A stretch of 6,334 nt of DNA from Candidatus Microgenomates bacterium (GTDB lineage Bacteria > Patescibacteriota > Microgenomatia > JAADGY01). Every line of letters starts with the position of its first letter. Position 1 is the stretch's first letter. The stretch is from positions 1 through 6,334 of the forward strand of contig WFRL01000010.1 in the NCBI GenBank assembly GCA_015486555.1. Reading direction: 5' to 3'. A program made the position numbers and the translations under genes. This document shows, piece by piece, positions 1 through 4,846 of the stretch. The notes under the pieces were generated by a model. That model ran no database searches and was not told the origin of the DNA. It saw only the letters and a program-made list of their open reading frames with translations.

Positions 1-67
1 GAGCTCGGAGCTTGGAACTCAGAACTCAGTAATTGGAACTAGGAGCTAGGTTAGAGGAACTAGGTTG
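1..67. repeat. Low-complexity intergenic module A (GGAACTAGGAGCTAGG type)
   Basis: The stretch is built from variants of GGAACTAGG, GAGCTTGG and GAACTCAG in tandem. The same words recur at about 631-646, 1955-2000, 4706-4727, 4811-4846, 6162-6187 and 6224-6250, always in intergenic DNA or at the edge of a gene. No coding potential is seen. Its role is unknown. Confidence 0.75.
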
Positions 68-103
68 AAAACAATTAATAACTCGTAGTAAGAGTTTAGA
101 AAA

Positions 104-179
104 AACTTGGCTGCCAGCGACTTTGCGCTCGCTTCCGCTCGCTAGATTCTTCCCCTCCGCATCGGAGGGTCAGAATGAC
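104..179 (+). repeat. Partial MITE-like element, right half only
   Basis: This matches the right half of the complete element at 437-569: CTTGG-TGCCA, CTTTGC, GCTCGCTAGAT and CTTC occur in the same order, ending in CAGAATGAC. The left half is missing and module-A-like sequence precedes it. A perfect small hairpin (CCCTCCG, loop CAT, CGGAGGG at 153-169) lies in the right arm. It looks like a decayed or truncated copy. Confidence 0.65.
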
Positions 180-210
180 GCGGAGAGGAGGTTGTACCTC
201 TCCTCCTGGA

Positions 211-230
211 GTCACCCTGAACGAGCCGTT
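211..230 (+). repeat. Left-end fragment of the MITE-like element
   Basis: These 20 bases match the left end of the complete element at 243-262 with two differences. They stand alone, 32 bases before the complete copy, so they are probably a relic of an earlier insertion. The bases between 180 and 210 hold a purine-rich stretch and its pyrimidine-rich counterpart, which can form short hairpins. Confidence 0.55.
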
Positions 231-242
231 TCCCTTTTCTTT

Positions 243-373
243 GTCATCCTGAACGAGCCGTCAGGCGAAGTGAAGGATCTAGCCGATAGGCGCACGGGCG
301 TCTACTCAAGTTTGGGAGCTAAATTCTTTGCGCTTCGGCTAGATTCTTCGTCGCTATGGCTCCTCAGAATGAC
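243..373 (+). repeat. MITE-like inverted-repeat element, complete copy 1
   Basis: About 131 bases bounded by GTCATCCTGA at the left and TCAGAATGAC at the right. The arms (about 243-285 and 336-373) are imperfect inverted repeats meeting at CTAGCCG/CGGCTAG. There is no internal ORF worth calling. Similar GTCAT-ended, hairpin-forming elements that read GAAGGATCTAGC are widespread in intergenic DNA of many bacteria. No target-site duplication is obvious. The base composition is richer in GC than the flanks. Confidence 0.75.
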
Positions 374-388
374 GAGAAAGATGAGGTT

Positions 389-430
389 TGATCATTGGAA
401 TTTGGATATTGTTTGGAACTTGGAATTTAG
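389..430. repeat. Low-complexity module B (TTGGAATTTGG type)
   Basis: The stretch repeats TTGGAATTTGG, GTTTGGAACTTGG and similar words between the two complete MITE-like copies. It is the reverse orientation of the AAATCACAAATTCCAAG module found at 2006-2042 and 6260-6300. No gene is seen. Confidence 0.65.
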
Positions 431-436
431 TATCAC

Positions 437-569
437 GTCATTCTGAGCCCCAGCGAAGGATCTAGCCGATAGGCGCATGGATGCGCACCCAAACTTGGGT
501 GCCACTACCTTTGCACTCACTGTTGCTCGCTAGATCCTTCACTTCGCCTGACGGCTCGTTCAGGATGAC
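437..569 (+). repeat. MITE-like inverted-repeat element, complete copy 2
   Basis: About 133 bases bounded by GTCATTCTGA and CAGGATGAC. The arms lie at 437-468 and 529-569. The centre holds a small perfect hairpin, CACCCAA/TTGGGTG. The right arm, read on the minus strand, is identical over 41 bases to the left arm of copy 1 (243-283), and 23 bases near the left arm (455-477) are identical to 272-294 in the same orientation. It lies downstream of the glutamate dehydrogenase stop codon and could act as a 3' end structure, but it has no U-tract typical of an intrinsic terminator. Confidence 0.75.
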
Positions 570-574
570 TTGAT

Positions 575-646
575 AGACAAGGTTTAGAATTTAGAGATTA
601 GGATTTGTTTAGGATTTAGTGCTTTCTTCCCTAGTTCCTAGTTCCA
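575..646 (-). repeat. Composite A-B module abutting the gdh stop codon
   Basis: Read on the minus strand from the gdh stop, the order is module A (GGAACTAGGAACTAGG), then module B (AAGAAAGCACTAAATCC and onward), then the MITE-like copy 2. The same A-B-element order occurs on the plus strand at 6224-6334, including the shared words AAGAAAGCAC and AAACCTT. Module A starts only a base or two after the stop codon. Confidence 0.65.
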
Positions 647-647
647 T

Positions 648-1883
648 TCAACTAAGTCTTTGTTGGACTGCGGCGGCAATCTTAGTAAGAGCATTGGCAT
701 AAGCTGCTTGACGATGAGTTAATCTCTCTCCTTTGACTTTAGCCATCATCTCATCAAAAGCTTGAGCCATTATCTTTTCCAGCTTGGCAAATACCTCATC
801 TTTCGACCAATAATAACCTTGCCGGTTCTGAACCCACTCAAAGTAAGAAACAGTTACTCCCCCAGCATTGGCTAAGACATCAGGTATTACTTTTACTCCC
901 CTTTTAAGGAGAATTTCCTCTGCTTCAACAGTTGTCGGACCATTAGCCATCTCAATTATATACTTAGCCTTTACTGCTTCAGCATCGGCTTCATTAATAG
1001 CTCCCTCCAGAGCAGCTGGAACCAAGACATCAACATTAAGAGATAAAACACCATCTCTCTCTAACTTTTCTCCAGTTGCTGCGGTTACGCTCCCTTTCTC
1101 TTTTTTAACCTTTATAACCTCCTCAATATCTAAACCTTGAGAATTGTAGATAGTTCCTCGTGAATCGGAAACAGCAACTACTTTGTAACCTTCTTGAGCG
1201 GCGAAGTCGGCAAACCAACTGCCTACATTCCCAAAACCTTGAATAGCCACTGTCGTTTCCTGCGGGGATAAGTTATAGTACTTAGCTAAACTATTAAGAA
1301 CATCAACTCCACCTCGGCCGGTAGCTTCGGTCCGACCTTGAGAACCACCCATTTCTATTGGTTTCCCTGTAAAAGTAGCTAAAGACAACTCACCTTTAAG
1401 GTGAGAATACTCATCAACCATCCAAGCCATTATCTGGGCGTTAGTATTAACATCAGGCGCTGGAACATCTTTGTCTGGCCCAATAATTGGAGCCACTGCT
1501 CGAACATAAGCGCGGGATAGCTTTTCTAGCTCAGTCAGTGATAGTTTATGAGGATCAACAATAACTCCTCCTTTCCCACCACCATAAGGAACACCAACTA
1601 CAGCACACTTCAAGGTCATCCATAAAGAGAGGGCCATCACCTCTTCTTTTGTTACCCTTGGATGGAAACGGATACCTCCTTTGTATGGACCGCAGGCGTT
1701 ATTATGCTGACTGCGGAAACCATCAAAAATGGAATAGGATCCATCATCTCTTTTAATCATTAATTTGAACTCCAAGACACGATCCGGCTTCTCAATTGTT
1801 TCAAGTAGGTTTTTATCCAAACCAATCTGTTTAGCCACCGCTTCCAAATTAGTAACTGCTTCTTGCCATGGATTAAGAGACAT
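648..1883 (-). CDS. gdhA: Glutamate dehydrogenase (Glu/Leu/Phe/Val dehydrogenase family)
   Basis: The 411-residue product is a cytoplasmic oxidative deaminase that interconverts glutamate with 2-oxoglutarate and ammonium. The length is normal for the hexameric family. The N-terminal substrate domain carries GPYKGG (Lys68), Lys92 in LKCAV, and the catalytic Lys104 in PYGGGKGG. Asp144 in PAPD fits the catalytic aspartate. The Rossmann domain begins near 211 with GFGNVG (216-221) and has Asp240 after the second strand. NAD is therefore plausible, but NADP or dual use cannot be excluded. The core is closest in style to archaeal and clostridial GDH, and a branched-chain amino acid dehydrogenase is less likely. 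I chose the ATG at 1883 because GGAGG motifs precede it at suitable spacing. An in-frame GTG at 1925 would add 14 residues but has no ribosome binding site. The gene stands alone, about 290 bases downstream of the Trx-Grx gene. Confidence 0.93.
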   Translation of the reverse strand: MSLNPWQEAVTNLEAVAKQIGLDKNLLETIEKPDRVLEFKLMIKRDDGSYSIFDGFRSQHNNACGPYKGGIRFHPRVTKEEVMALSLWMTLKCAVVGVPYGGGKGGVIVDPHKLSLTELEKLSRAYVRAVAPIIGPDKDVPAPDVNTNAQIMAWMVDEYSHLKGELSLATFTGKPIEMGGSQGRTEATGRGGVDVLNSLAKYYNLSPQETTVAIQGFGNVGSWFADFAAQEGYKVVAVSDSRGTIYNSQGLDIEEVIKVKKEKGSVTAATGEKLERDGVLSLNVDVLVPAALEGAINEADAEAVKAKYIIEMANGPTTVEAEEILLKRGVKVIPDVLANAGGVTVSYFEWVQNRQGYYWSKDEVFAKLEKIMAQAFDEMMAKVKGERLTHRQAAYANALTKIAAAVQQRLS

Positions 1884-1886
1884 GAT

Positions 1887-1896
1887 ACCTCCCTCC
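1887..1896 (-). promoter_or_regulatory. Ribosome binding site that decides the gdh start
   Basis: On the minus strand the sequence reads GGAGGGAGGT, two overlapping GGAGG cores. The upstream core is 8 bases and the downstream core 4 bases from the ATG at 1883. This supports that start over the upstream GTG at 1925. A possible -10 element, TACAAT (1930-1935, minus), sits where a transcript would begin close to or after that GTG. Its -35 match is poor, so the promoter itself is uncertain. Confidence 0.7.
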
Positions 1897-1949
1897 CTCT
1901 TCGGAACTTTAATAACTTCTTCCACTTTTATTGTAGCTAACCCGTCAAT

Positions 1950-2060
1950 GGGAAATCGGAACTAGGAGCTAGGCAATTAGAACTCGGAACTTAGAAAAAA
2001 TAACCAAATCACAAATTCCAAGTAATCCAAACAAATCTCAAATATCAATTATTCAAACAT
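1950..2060. repeat. Composite A-B module upstream of gdh
   Basis: Module A variants (GGAACTAGGAGCTAGG, GAACTCGGAACTTAG) run into module B (CCAAATCACAAATTCCAAG and then CAAACAAATCTCAA). The B part is nearly the same as 6260-6300. The A part closely matches the repeat that forms the 3' end of radA when that is read on the minus strand. Confidence 0.7.
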
Positions 2061-2176
2061 TATTCTTTTTTTCTTTATTTTATTTTTATTCTTTTTTTTT
2101 CTTGTTTTTGATTATTGGTTATTGGAGTTTATTTGAAAATTGATCATTGAAAATTGGTTATTTTTAGTGCTCCAAC
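2061..2176. other. AT-rich spacer with long T-rich tract
   Basis: Positions 2061-2103 of the plus strand contain no G and are mostly T with a few C and A. On the transcribed minus strand this is an A-rich purine tract between the Trx-Grx gene and gdh. From 2110 to 2165 the words ATTGGTTATTGG and GAAAATTG recur, another low-complexity module. No gene or convincing hairpin terminator is seen. Confidence 0.6.
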
Positions 2177-2776
2177 TCACTTCAACCCTAGAAGGGCGTC
2201 GATGCGCGGCTTATCAAAGCCAACTACAACTTGGCCGTTTATCCAAGCTTGGGGTACTCCCATCTGCCCAGAACGAGCCACCATAGCTTGAGCAAAAGCT
2301 TGATTCTTAGATACATCAACATCCCTAAAAGGAACACCCTTCTCCTGCAAATACATCTTCAGCCGCCGACACCAAGGGCAAGACGGTGCGGAAAAAACAA
2401 TAATTTCCCTTTTTTCTTTTCGTTTCTTTTTCTCCTCAGGAGTCAAATTGAGCAAACTTTCAATTTCATTCTTATAAACTAAGGCTGGTCGGACACCAAC
2501 CAACTGGTTAAAAACCTCTCCCCCGTCGAAGAAAACAACTGTTGGAATACTCATCACTCCATATTTTTCAGCTATCTGTTGGTTTTTATCAACATTCAAC
2601 CTGATAAACTTAACCTCTCCTTTGTACTCCTCAGCCAAACGATGGAGAATAGGACCTAAACGCAAACAAGGATGACACCATGGAGCCCAAAAATCTACTA
2701 CTACCAATCCCTTGTCTTTCAGAACTTCCTTTTCAAAATTGTCTTCACTTACTTCGAGAACAAGTTGATTATTCAT
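2177..2776 (-). CDS. Thioredoxin-glutaredoxin fusion protein
   Basis: The 199-residue protein joins two thioredoxin-fold domains and probably acts as a cytoplasmic thiol-disulfide oxidoreductase. No signal peptide or membrane segment is seen. Residues 1-108 are a thioredoxin with the active site WCHPC (Cys34, Cys37), where most thioredoxins have WCGPC, and a cis-proline at Pro78 (SIP). A highly charged linker rich in Lys and Glu (about 112-123) leads to a glutaredoxin-like domain, 124-199, with CPWC (Cys133, Cys136), cis-Pro175 in GVP and the GFD motif near 187-189. The ATG follows the rho stop codon by nine bases, with AGAGG as the ribosome binding site, so it is very likely co-transcribed with rho. 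The His in the thioredoxin active site may alter redox potential, but that is inference. The glutaredoxin half could draw electrons from the thioredoxin half or from a reductase encoded elsewhere. Confidence 0.9.
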   Translation of the reverse strand: MNNQLVLEVSEDNFEKEVLKDKGLVVVDFWAPWCHPCLRLGPILHRLAEEYKGEVKFIRLNVDKNQQIAEKYGVMSIPTVVFFDGGEVFNQLVGVRPALVYKNEIESLLNLTPEEKKKRKEKREIIVFSAPSCPWCRRLKMYLQEKGVPFRDVDVSKNQAFAQAMVARSGQMGVPQAWINGQVVVGFDKPRIDALLGLK

Positions 2777-2785
2777 TTTGCCTCT

Positions 2786-4075
2786 TTATCTTAACTTATT
2801 CAAATTATCCAGGAACTCCTTATTAGTCTTAAACTTATTCATCTGACGCAGGAAAAGCTCCGTTCTCTCTTCTTGAGAAAGCATATCCAACATCCGCCGG
2901 AGGGTAACTATTTTTTTATACTCCTCAGTGGAGAATAACAATTCCTCCTTACGAGTCCCTGACCGTTGGACATCAATAGCTGGAAAGACTCGCCGCTCAG
3001 CGAGGGGGCGACTAAGATGAAGCTCCATATTTCCTGTCCCTTTAAACTCCTCGTAAATAAGATCGTCCATCCGGGAACCTGTCTCTACCAATGCCGTTCC
3101 TAAAATAGTTAGAGAACCACCATTTTCAAAATTACGGGCAGCACCAAAAAATTTCTTGGGTGGGTAAAGGGCGGCTGGATCAAAACCTCCAGACAAAGTT
3201 CTACCGGAGGGTGGAGCAATAAGATTATAGGCCCGTGCTAAACGGGTAATCGAGTCTAGAAGGATCACTACATCGTTTCCCTCTTCCACCAACCGCTTAG
3301 CCCTCTCTAAGGCCACAGAGGCTAATCTCGTTTGGGTCTCGGGGGCTTCATCAAAATTTGAAGCCACTACAATCCCTTTTATGCTTCGGCTAAGGTCAGT
3401 TACTTCCTCAGGTCTTTCCCCTACTAAAACGGCCATTATTTTTATCTCTGGGTAATTTTTAGCTATACCTTGAGCAATTTGTTTAAGAATAGTTGTCTTG
3501 CCTGCTTTCGGCGGAGAAACAATTAGACCTCGCTGACCTTTGCCGATCGGAGCAATAAGGTCAATAACCCGGTTAGTTAAGGGAGTTAGACCTATCTCTA
3601 ATTTTATTTGCTCTTGGGGATAAACAGGCACTAAATTACGGAAATAACGGCGATTATACTCAAGGTTTCCCCCCTCTAAAAGATGATCATTAACAGCTGT
3701 CACCTGGAGTAAACCCCAATAGCGTTCACTGTTCTTTGGTTGACGAGCCAACCCTTTTACCCAATCTCCAGTTCGTAGATGAAACCTTCGAATCTGGGAA
3801 GGAGAAATATAAACGTCGTTCACACTTGGCTTATAGTTGGGACGGAGAAAGCCATGCCCTTCTGTAGTTATTTCCAAAACTCCTTCTACTTCCTTTTGAA
3901 TACCATCTTGACGAGAAAGTAAATTATTATTAACAACAGAAGACGAGGAAACCGTTCTAGTTACTTTCTTTACTTCTCTCCCTTCACCAGAAGGTTTATT
4001 ATCAGAAGAGAAATTGAGTGGGCGGAGCTTGGACAAAGGATCATTATTGGAGTGAGAGTTGTTTTTATCAGTCAA
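2786..4075 (-). CDS. rho: Transcription termination factor Rho
   Basis: The 429-residue product is the hexameric RNA-dependent ATPase that terminates transcription. Residues 1-60 are rich in Ser, Asn and charged residues, look disordered, and do not resemble the helical Rho N-terminal domain. The primary RNA-binding cold-shock fold spans about 62-128 (GHGFLR at 74-79, VYISPSQIRRF at 88-98). The ATPase core has Walker A PPKAGKTT (188-195), the Walker B aspartate at Asp274 in ILLDS, and RSGTRKEE (371-378) near the arginine finger. The RNA-translocating loops are well conserved. Aligned without gaps to E. coli from Lys193, position 219 is Gly where E. coli has Asp210, and Leu228 replaces Met219. 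The start is TTG, chosen because AAGGAGG lies five bases upstream. The gene has its own promoter near 4165-4193 and is followed by the Trx-Grx gene. Confidence 0.97.
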   Translation of the reverse strand: MTDKNNSHSNNDPLSKLRPLNFSSDNKPSGEGREVKKVTRTVSSSSVVNNNLLSRQDGIQKEVEGVLEITTEGHGFLRPNYKPSVNDVYISPSQIRRFHLRTGDWVKGLARQPKNSERYWGLLQVTAVNDHLLEGGNLEYNRRYFRNLVPVYPQEQIKLEIGLTPLTNRVIDLIAPIGKGQRGLIVSPPKAGKTTILKQIAQGIAKNYPEIKIMAVLVGERPEEVTDLSRSIKGIVVASNFDEAPETQTRLASVALERAKRLVEEGNDVVILLDSITRLARAYNLIAPPSGRTLSGGFDPAALYPPKKFFGAARNFENGGSLTILGTALVETGSRMDDLIYEEFKGTGNMELHLSRPLAERRVFPAIDVQRSGTRKEELLFSTEEYKKIVTLRRMLDMLSQEERTELFLRQMNKFKTNKEFLDNLNKLR

Positions 4076-4080
4076 GAGAG

Positions 4081-4087
4081 CCTCCTT
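4081..4087 (-). promoter_or_regulatory. Strong ribosome binding site for the rho TTG start
   Basis: On the minus strand AAGGAGG is followed by five bases and then TTG. No ATG or GTG is better placed, so the near-consensus site supports the rare TTG start. Confidence 0.85.
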
Positions 4088-4164
4088 AAAATATATTAAT
4101 AACTGGAGATAAATTTAACATCCTAAACCTATCCTTTTTGTTGTTTAAAACGGGAACTTCTTAT

Positions 4165-4193
4165 TTTTTAGCATAGAGTGTCAAAAATGTAAA
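4165..4193 (-). promoter_or_regulatory. Probable rho promoter
   Basis: On the minus strand a -35 of TTTACA (4193-4188) and a -10 of TAAAAA (4170-4165) are 17 bases apart, and TGC before the -10 makes it an extended type. The start would be near 4158, giving a leader of about 80 bases before the TTG. A TTGACA overlaps the spacer but has no good -10 partner. This promoter is divergent from the plus-strand promoter at 4258. Confidence 0.5.
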
Positions 4194-4257
4194 GGTCATA
4201 GTTGAGATTAAATGCCAAATAAAAAGAACAACATCTCTTATTTTTACCTCTTTCATC

Positions 4258-4285
4258 TTGACAACTTTTATCTTTGTGCTATCTT
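4258..4285 (+). promoter_or_regulatory. Plus-strand sigma70-type promoter with extended -10
   Basis: TTGACA at 4258-4263 and TATCTT at 4280-4285 are separated by 16 bases, and TGC immediately before the -10 gives an extended element. The predicted start is about 4291, five bases before the first hairpin. No protein gene follows on the plus strand, so the product is likely to be an untranslated RNA. Confidence 0.6.
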
Positions 4286-4290
4286 AATAA

Positions 4291-4400
4291 ACAAGCGTTA
4301 GCTAGGTGGTTTTCTTTCTAGCTAATGACTTACTACTTAACGAGCATTGCTGCTCGTAAAGCTGCTATAAGCTTTAGCGACAGCAATGCTCTTTTAGTAA
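4291..4400 (+). ncRNA. Candidate structured small RNA
   Basis: The RNA predicted from the promoter at 4258 contains two hairpins. Hairpin 1 pairs 4296-4305 with 4318-4327, ten pairs with one G-U and a 12-base loop. Hairpin 2 pairs 4330-4335 with 4395-4400, 4342-4352 with 4381-4391 (11 perfect pairs), 4354-4357 with 4376 and 4378-4380, and 4358-4363 with 4370-4375, around the loop GCTATA. Four T residues follow the main stem, so hairpin 2 may also act as a weak terminator. It matches no RNA family I know. A 36-codon ORF (4325-4435) runs through hairpin 2 but has no well-placed ribosome binding site. Confidence 0.4.
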
Positions 4401-4546
4401 AAAGAAAAGATTATTTTTCTTCCCCATCGACTTAATCCTTCCGCTTGGCGAAGAGTAAATAATCGCCCTCTTCCCTGTCTTTTACCTAACCGCCGACCTT
4501 GACGATCATTTTTAAGTAATCGAAGAAGAAAATTAATTTTTACCAT
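4394..4546 (-). CDS. Possible leaderless 50-residue basic peptide
   Basis: I do not recognise this ORF. It encodes a 50-residue peptide rich in Arg and Lys, beginning MVKINFLLRLLKNDRQGRR and ending KIIFSFY. There is no ribosome binding site. The ATG lies within a few bases of the start predicted for the promoter at 4555-4583, so translation would have to be leaderless. It resembles no ribosomal protein I can name, although its size and charge are similar to small ribosomal proteins. The same DNA can be read as a self-folding RNA, which I consider at least as likely. Confidence 0.25.
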   Translation of the reverse strand: MVKINFLLRLLKNDRQGRRLGKRQGRGRLFTLRQAEGLSRWGRKIIFSFY

Positions 4547-4548
4547 TT
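4395..4548 (-). ncRNA. Candidate self-folding RNA, alternative to the small ORF
   Basis: The minus-strand transcript from about 4548 can close on itself. UGGUAAAAA (4545-4537) pairs with UUUUUACUA (4403-4395), nine pairs including one G-U that exists only on this strand. Further in, UUUUCUUC pairs with GAAGAAAA, followed by a weaker stem rich in G-U pairs. GAAGAG/CUCUUC forms an inner hairpin. A roughly 150-base RNA with paired ends recalls the general shape of 6S RNA, but no conserved 6S sequence is recognisable. No clear 3' terminator follows, so the transcript may instead extend towards rho as a long leader. Confidence 0.3.
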
Positions 4549-4554
4549 GATGTT

Positions 4555-4583
4555 AGTATAAACACTATTTGAATTATTGTCAA
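4555..4583 (-). promoter_or_regulatory. Near-consensus minus-strand sigma70 promoter
   Basis: On the minus strand TTGACA (4583-4578) and TATACT (4560-4555) are separated by exactly 17 bases. This is the best promoter in the window. The predicted start is near 4548. It faces the plus promoter at 4258-4285, so the two transcripts would overlap in antisense. It could also add a second, long (about 470-base) leader to rho. Confidence 0.65.
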
Positions 4584-4643
4584 CCTATAGTCTTTTAACA
4601 CCCTGGTTTTCCACATACCTATAGTTTTTCATCCCTGTTAAAT
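4583..4643 (-). repeat. Tandem imperfect repeats next to the minus promoter
   Basis: Two copies begin with the identical ACCTATAGT (plus strand, 4583-4591 and 4617-4625), followed by TTTT and then CCCTG. The period is 34 bases. The first copy touches the -35 box at 4583, a position typical of activator sites or upstream promoter elements. A perfect ten-base inverted repeat (TCTTTTAACA at 4591-4600 and TGTTAAAAGA at 4660-4669) overlaps the area. No known regulator site is recognised. Confidence 0.45.
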
Positions 4644-4704
4644 AACGTATTTTTCTTGCTGTTAAAAGAATGTGGGTGGCCTAAAACTACGTATTATAGG
4701 AATA

Positions 4705-4760
4705 CAATGGAGCTTGGAACTCAGTAAATAACCAATTATCAAATCCCAATTTCCAAGATC
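4705..4760 (+). repeat. A-B intergenic module
   Basis: GGAGCTTGGAACTCAG (module A) runs into CAAATCCCAATTTCCAAG (module B). It has the same order and orientation as the modules at 1950-2060 and 6224-6320, though the B part is shorter. Confidence 0.6.
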
Positions 4761-4804
4761 ATCACACTCCCGAAGAGTGATAAATCACACTTCGGGAGAG
4801 TGAT
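4761..4804. repeat. Long hairpin downstream of radA
   Basis: Arms of 21 bases (4761-4781 and 4784-4804) are complementary except for two positions, with a two-base loop AA. Each arm has the form ATCACACT, seven bases, AGTGAT, so the arms also match as direct repeats at their ends. It lies 27 bases beyond the radA stop codon and could protect or terminate that transcript. Neither strand has the long U-tract of a standard intrinsic terminator. Confidence 0.6.
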
Positions 4805-4810
4805 TTATTC

Positions 4811-4846
4811 TAAGTTCCGAGTTCTGAGTTCTAATAACCGAGTTCC
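4811..4846 (-). repeat. Module A repeat overlapping the radA 3' end
   Basis: Read on the minus strand, this is a run of GGAACTCGG, ATTAGAACTC and GGAACTTAG, closely matching the module at 1955-2000. It includes the radA stop codon and the last three to four codons. Confidence 0.7.

Noticed and set aside
123..446. Open frame of 107 codons on the plus strand
   Set aside because: It lies almost wholly within MITE-like and low-complexity repeats, has no ribosome binding site, and its product looks like translated repeat sequence.
1..640. CRISPR array
   Set aside because: The repeats are irregular in length and spacing, mixed in orientation and degenerate, with no uniform spacers or cas genes.
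1884..1925. GTG start giving a 14-residue longer glutamate dehydrogenase
   Set aside because: It has no ribosome binding site, and the extension is encoded across the purine-rich binding site of the better ATG at 1883.
868..1965. Plus-strand open frames at 868-1140 and 1765-1965
   Set aside because: They are antisense to gdh (the second also runs into its upstream region); gdh has clear family motifs, while these products resemble nothing.
2231..2482. Plus-strand open frame antisense to the Trx-Grx gene
   Set aside because: It is a shadow of the real gene, with no recognisable domain.
4325..4435. A 36-codon ORF on the plus strand inside the candidate small RNA
   Set aside because: The only purine-rich site (AGGTGG at 4304-4309) is too far from the ATG and lies in hairpin 1; the frame runs through hairpin 2. 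Not called, but it could be a leader peptide.
4390..4550. SRP RNA, tmRNA or RNase P RNA
   Set aside because: The conserved cores of these RNAs (such as the SRP tip loop, the tRNA-like end and the RNase P core words) are not found on either strand. GCGGAAGGA near 4436-4444 on minus only superficially resembles the SRP tip.
4607..4615. DnaA-box-like TTTTCCACA
   Set aside because: A single imperfect box with no cluster and no origin genes nearby; chance is likely.
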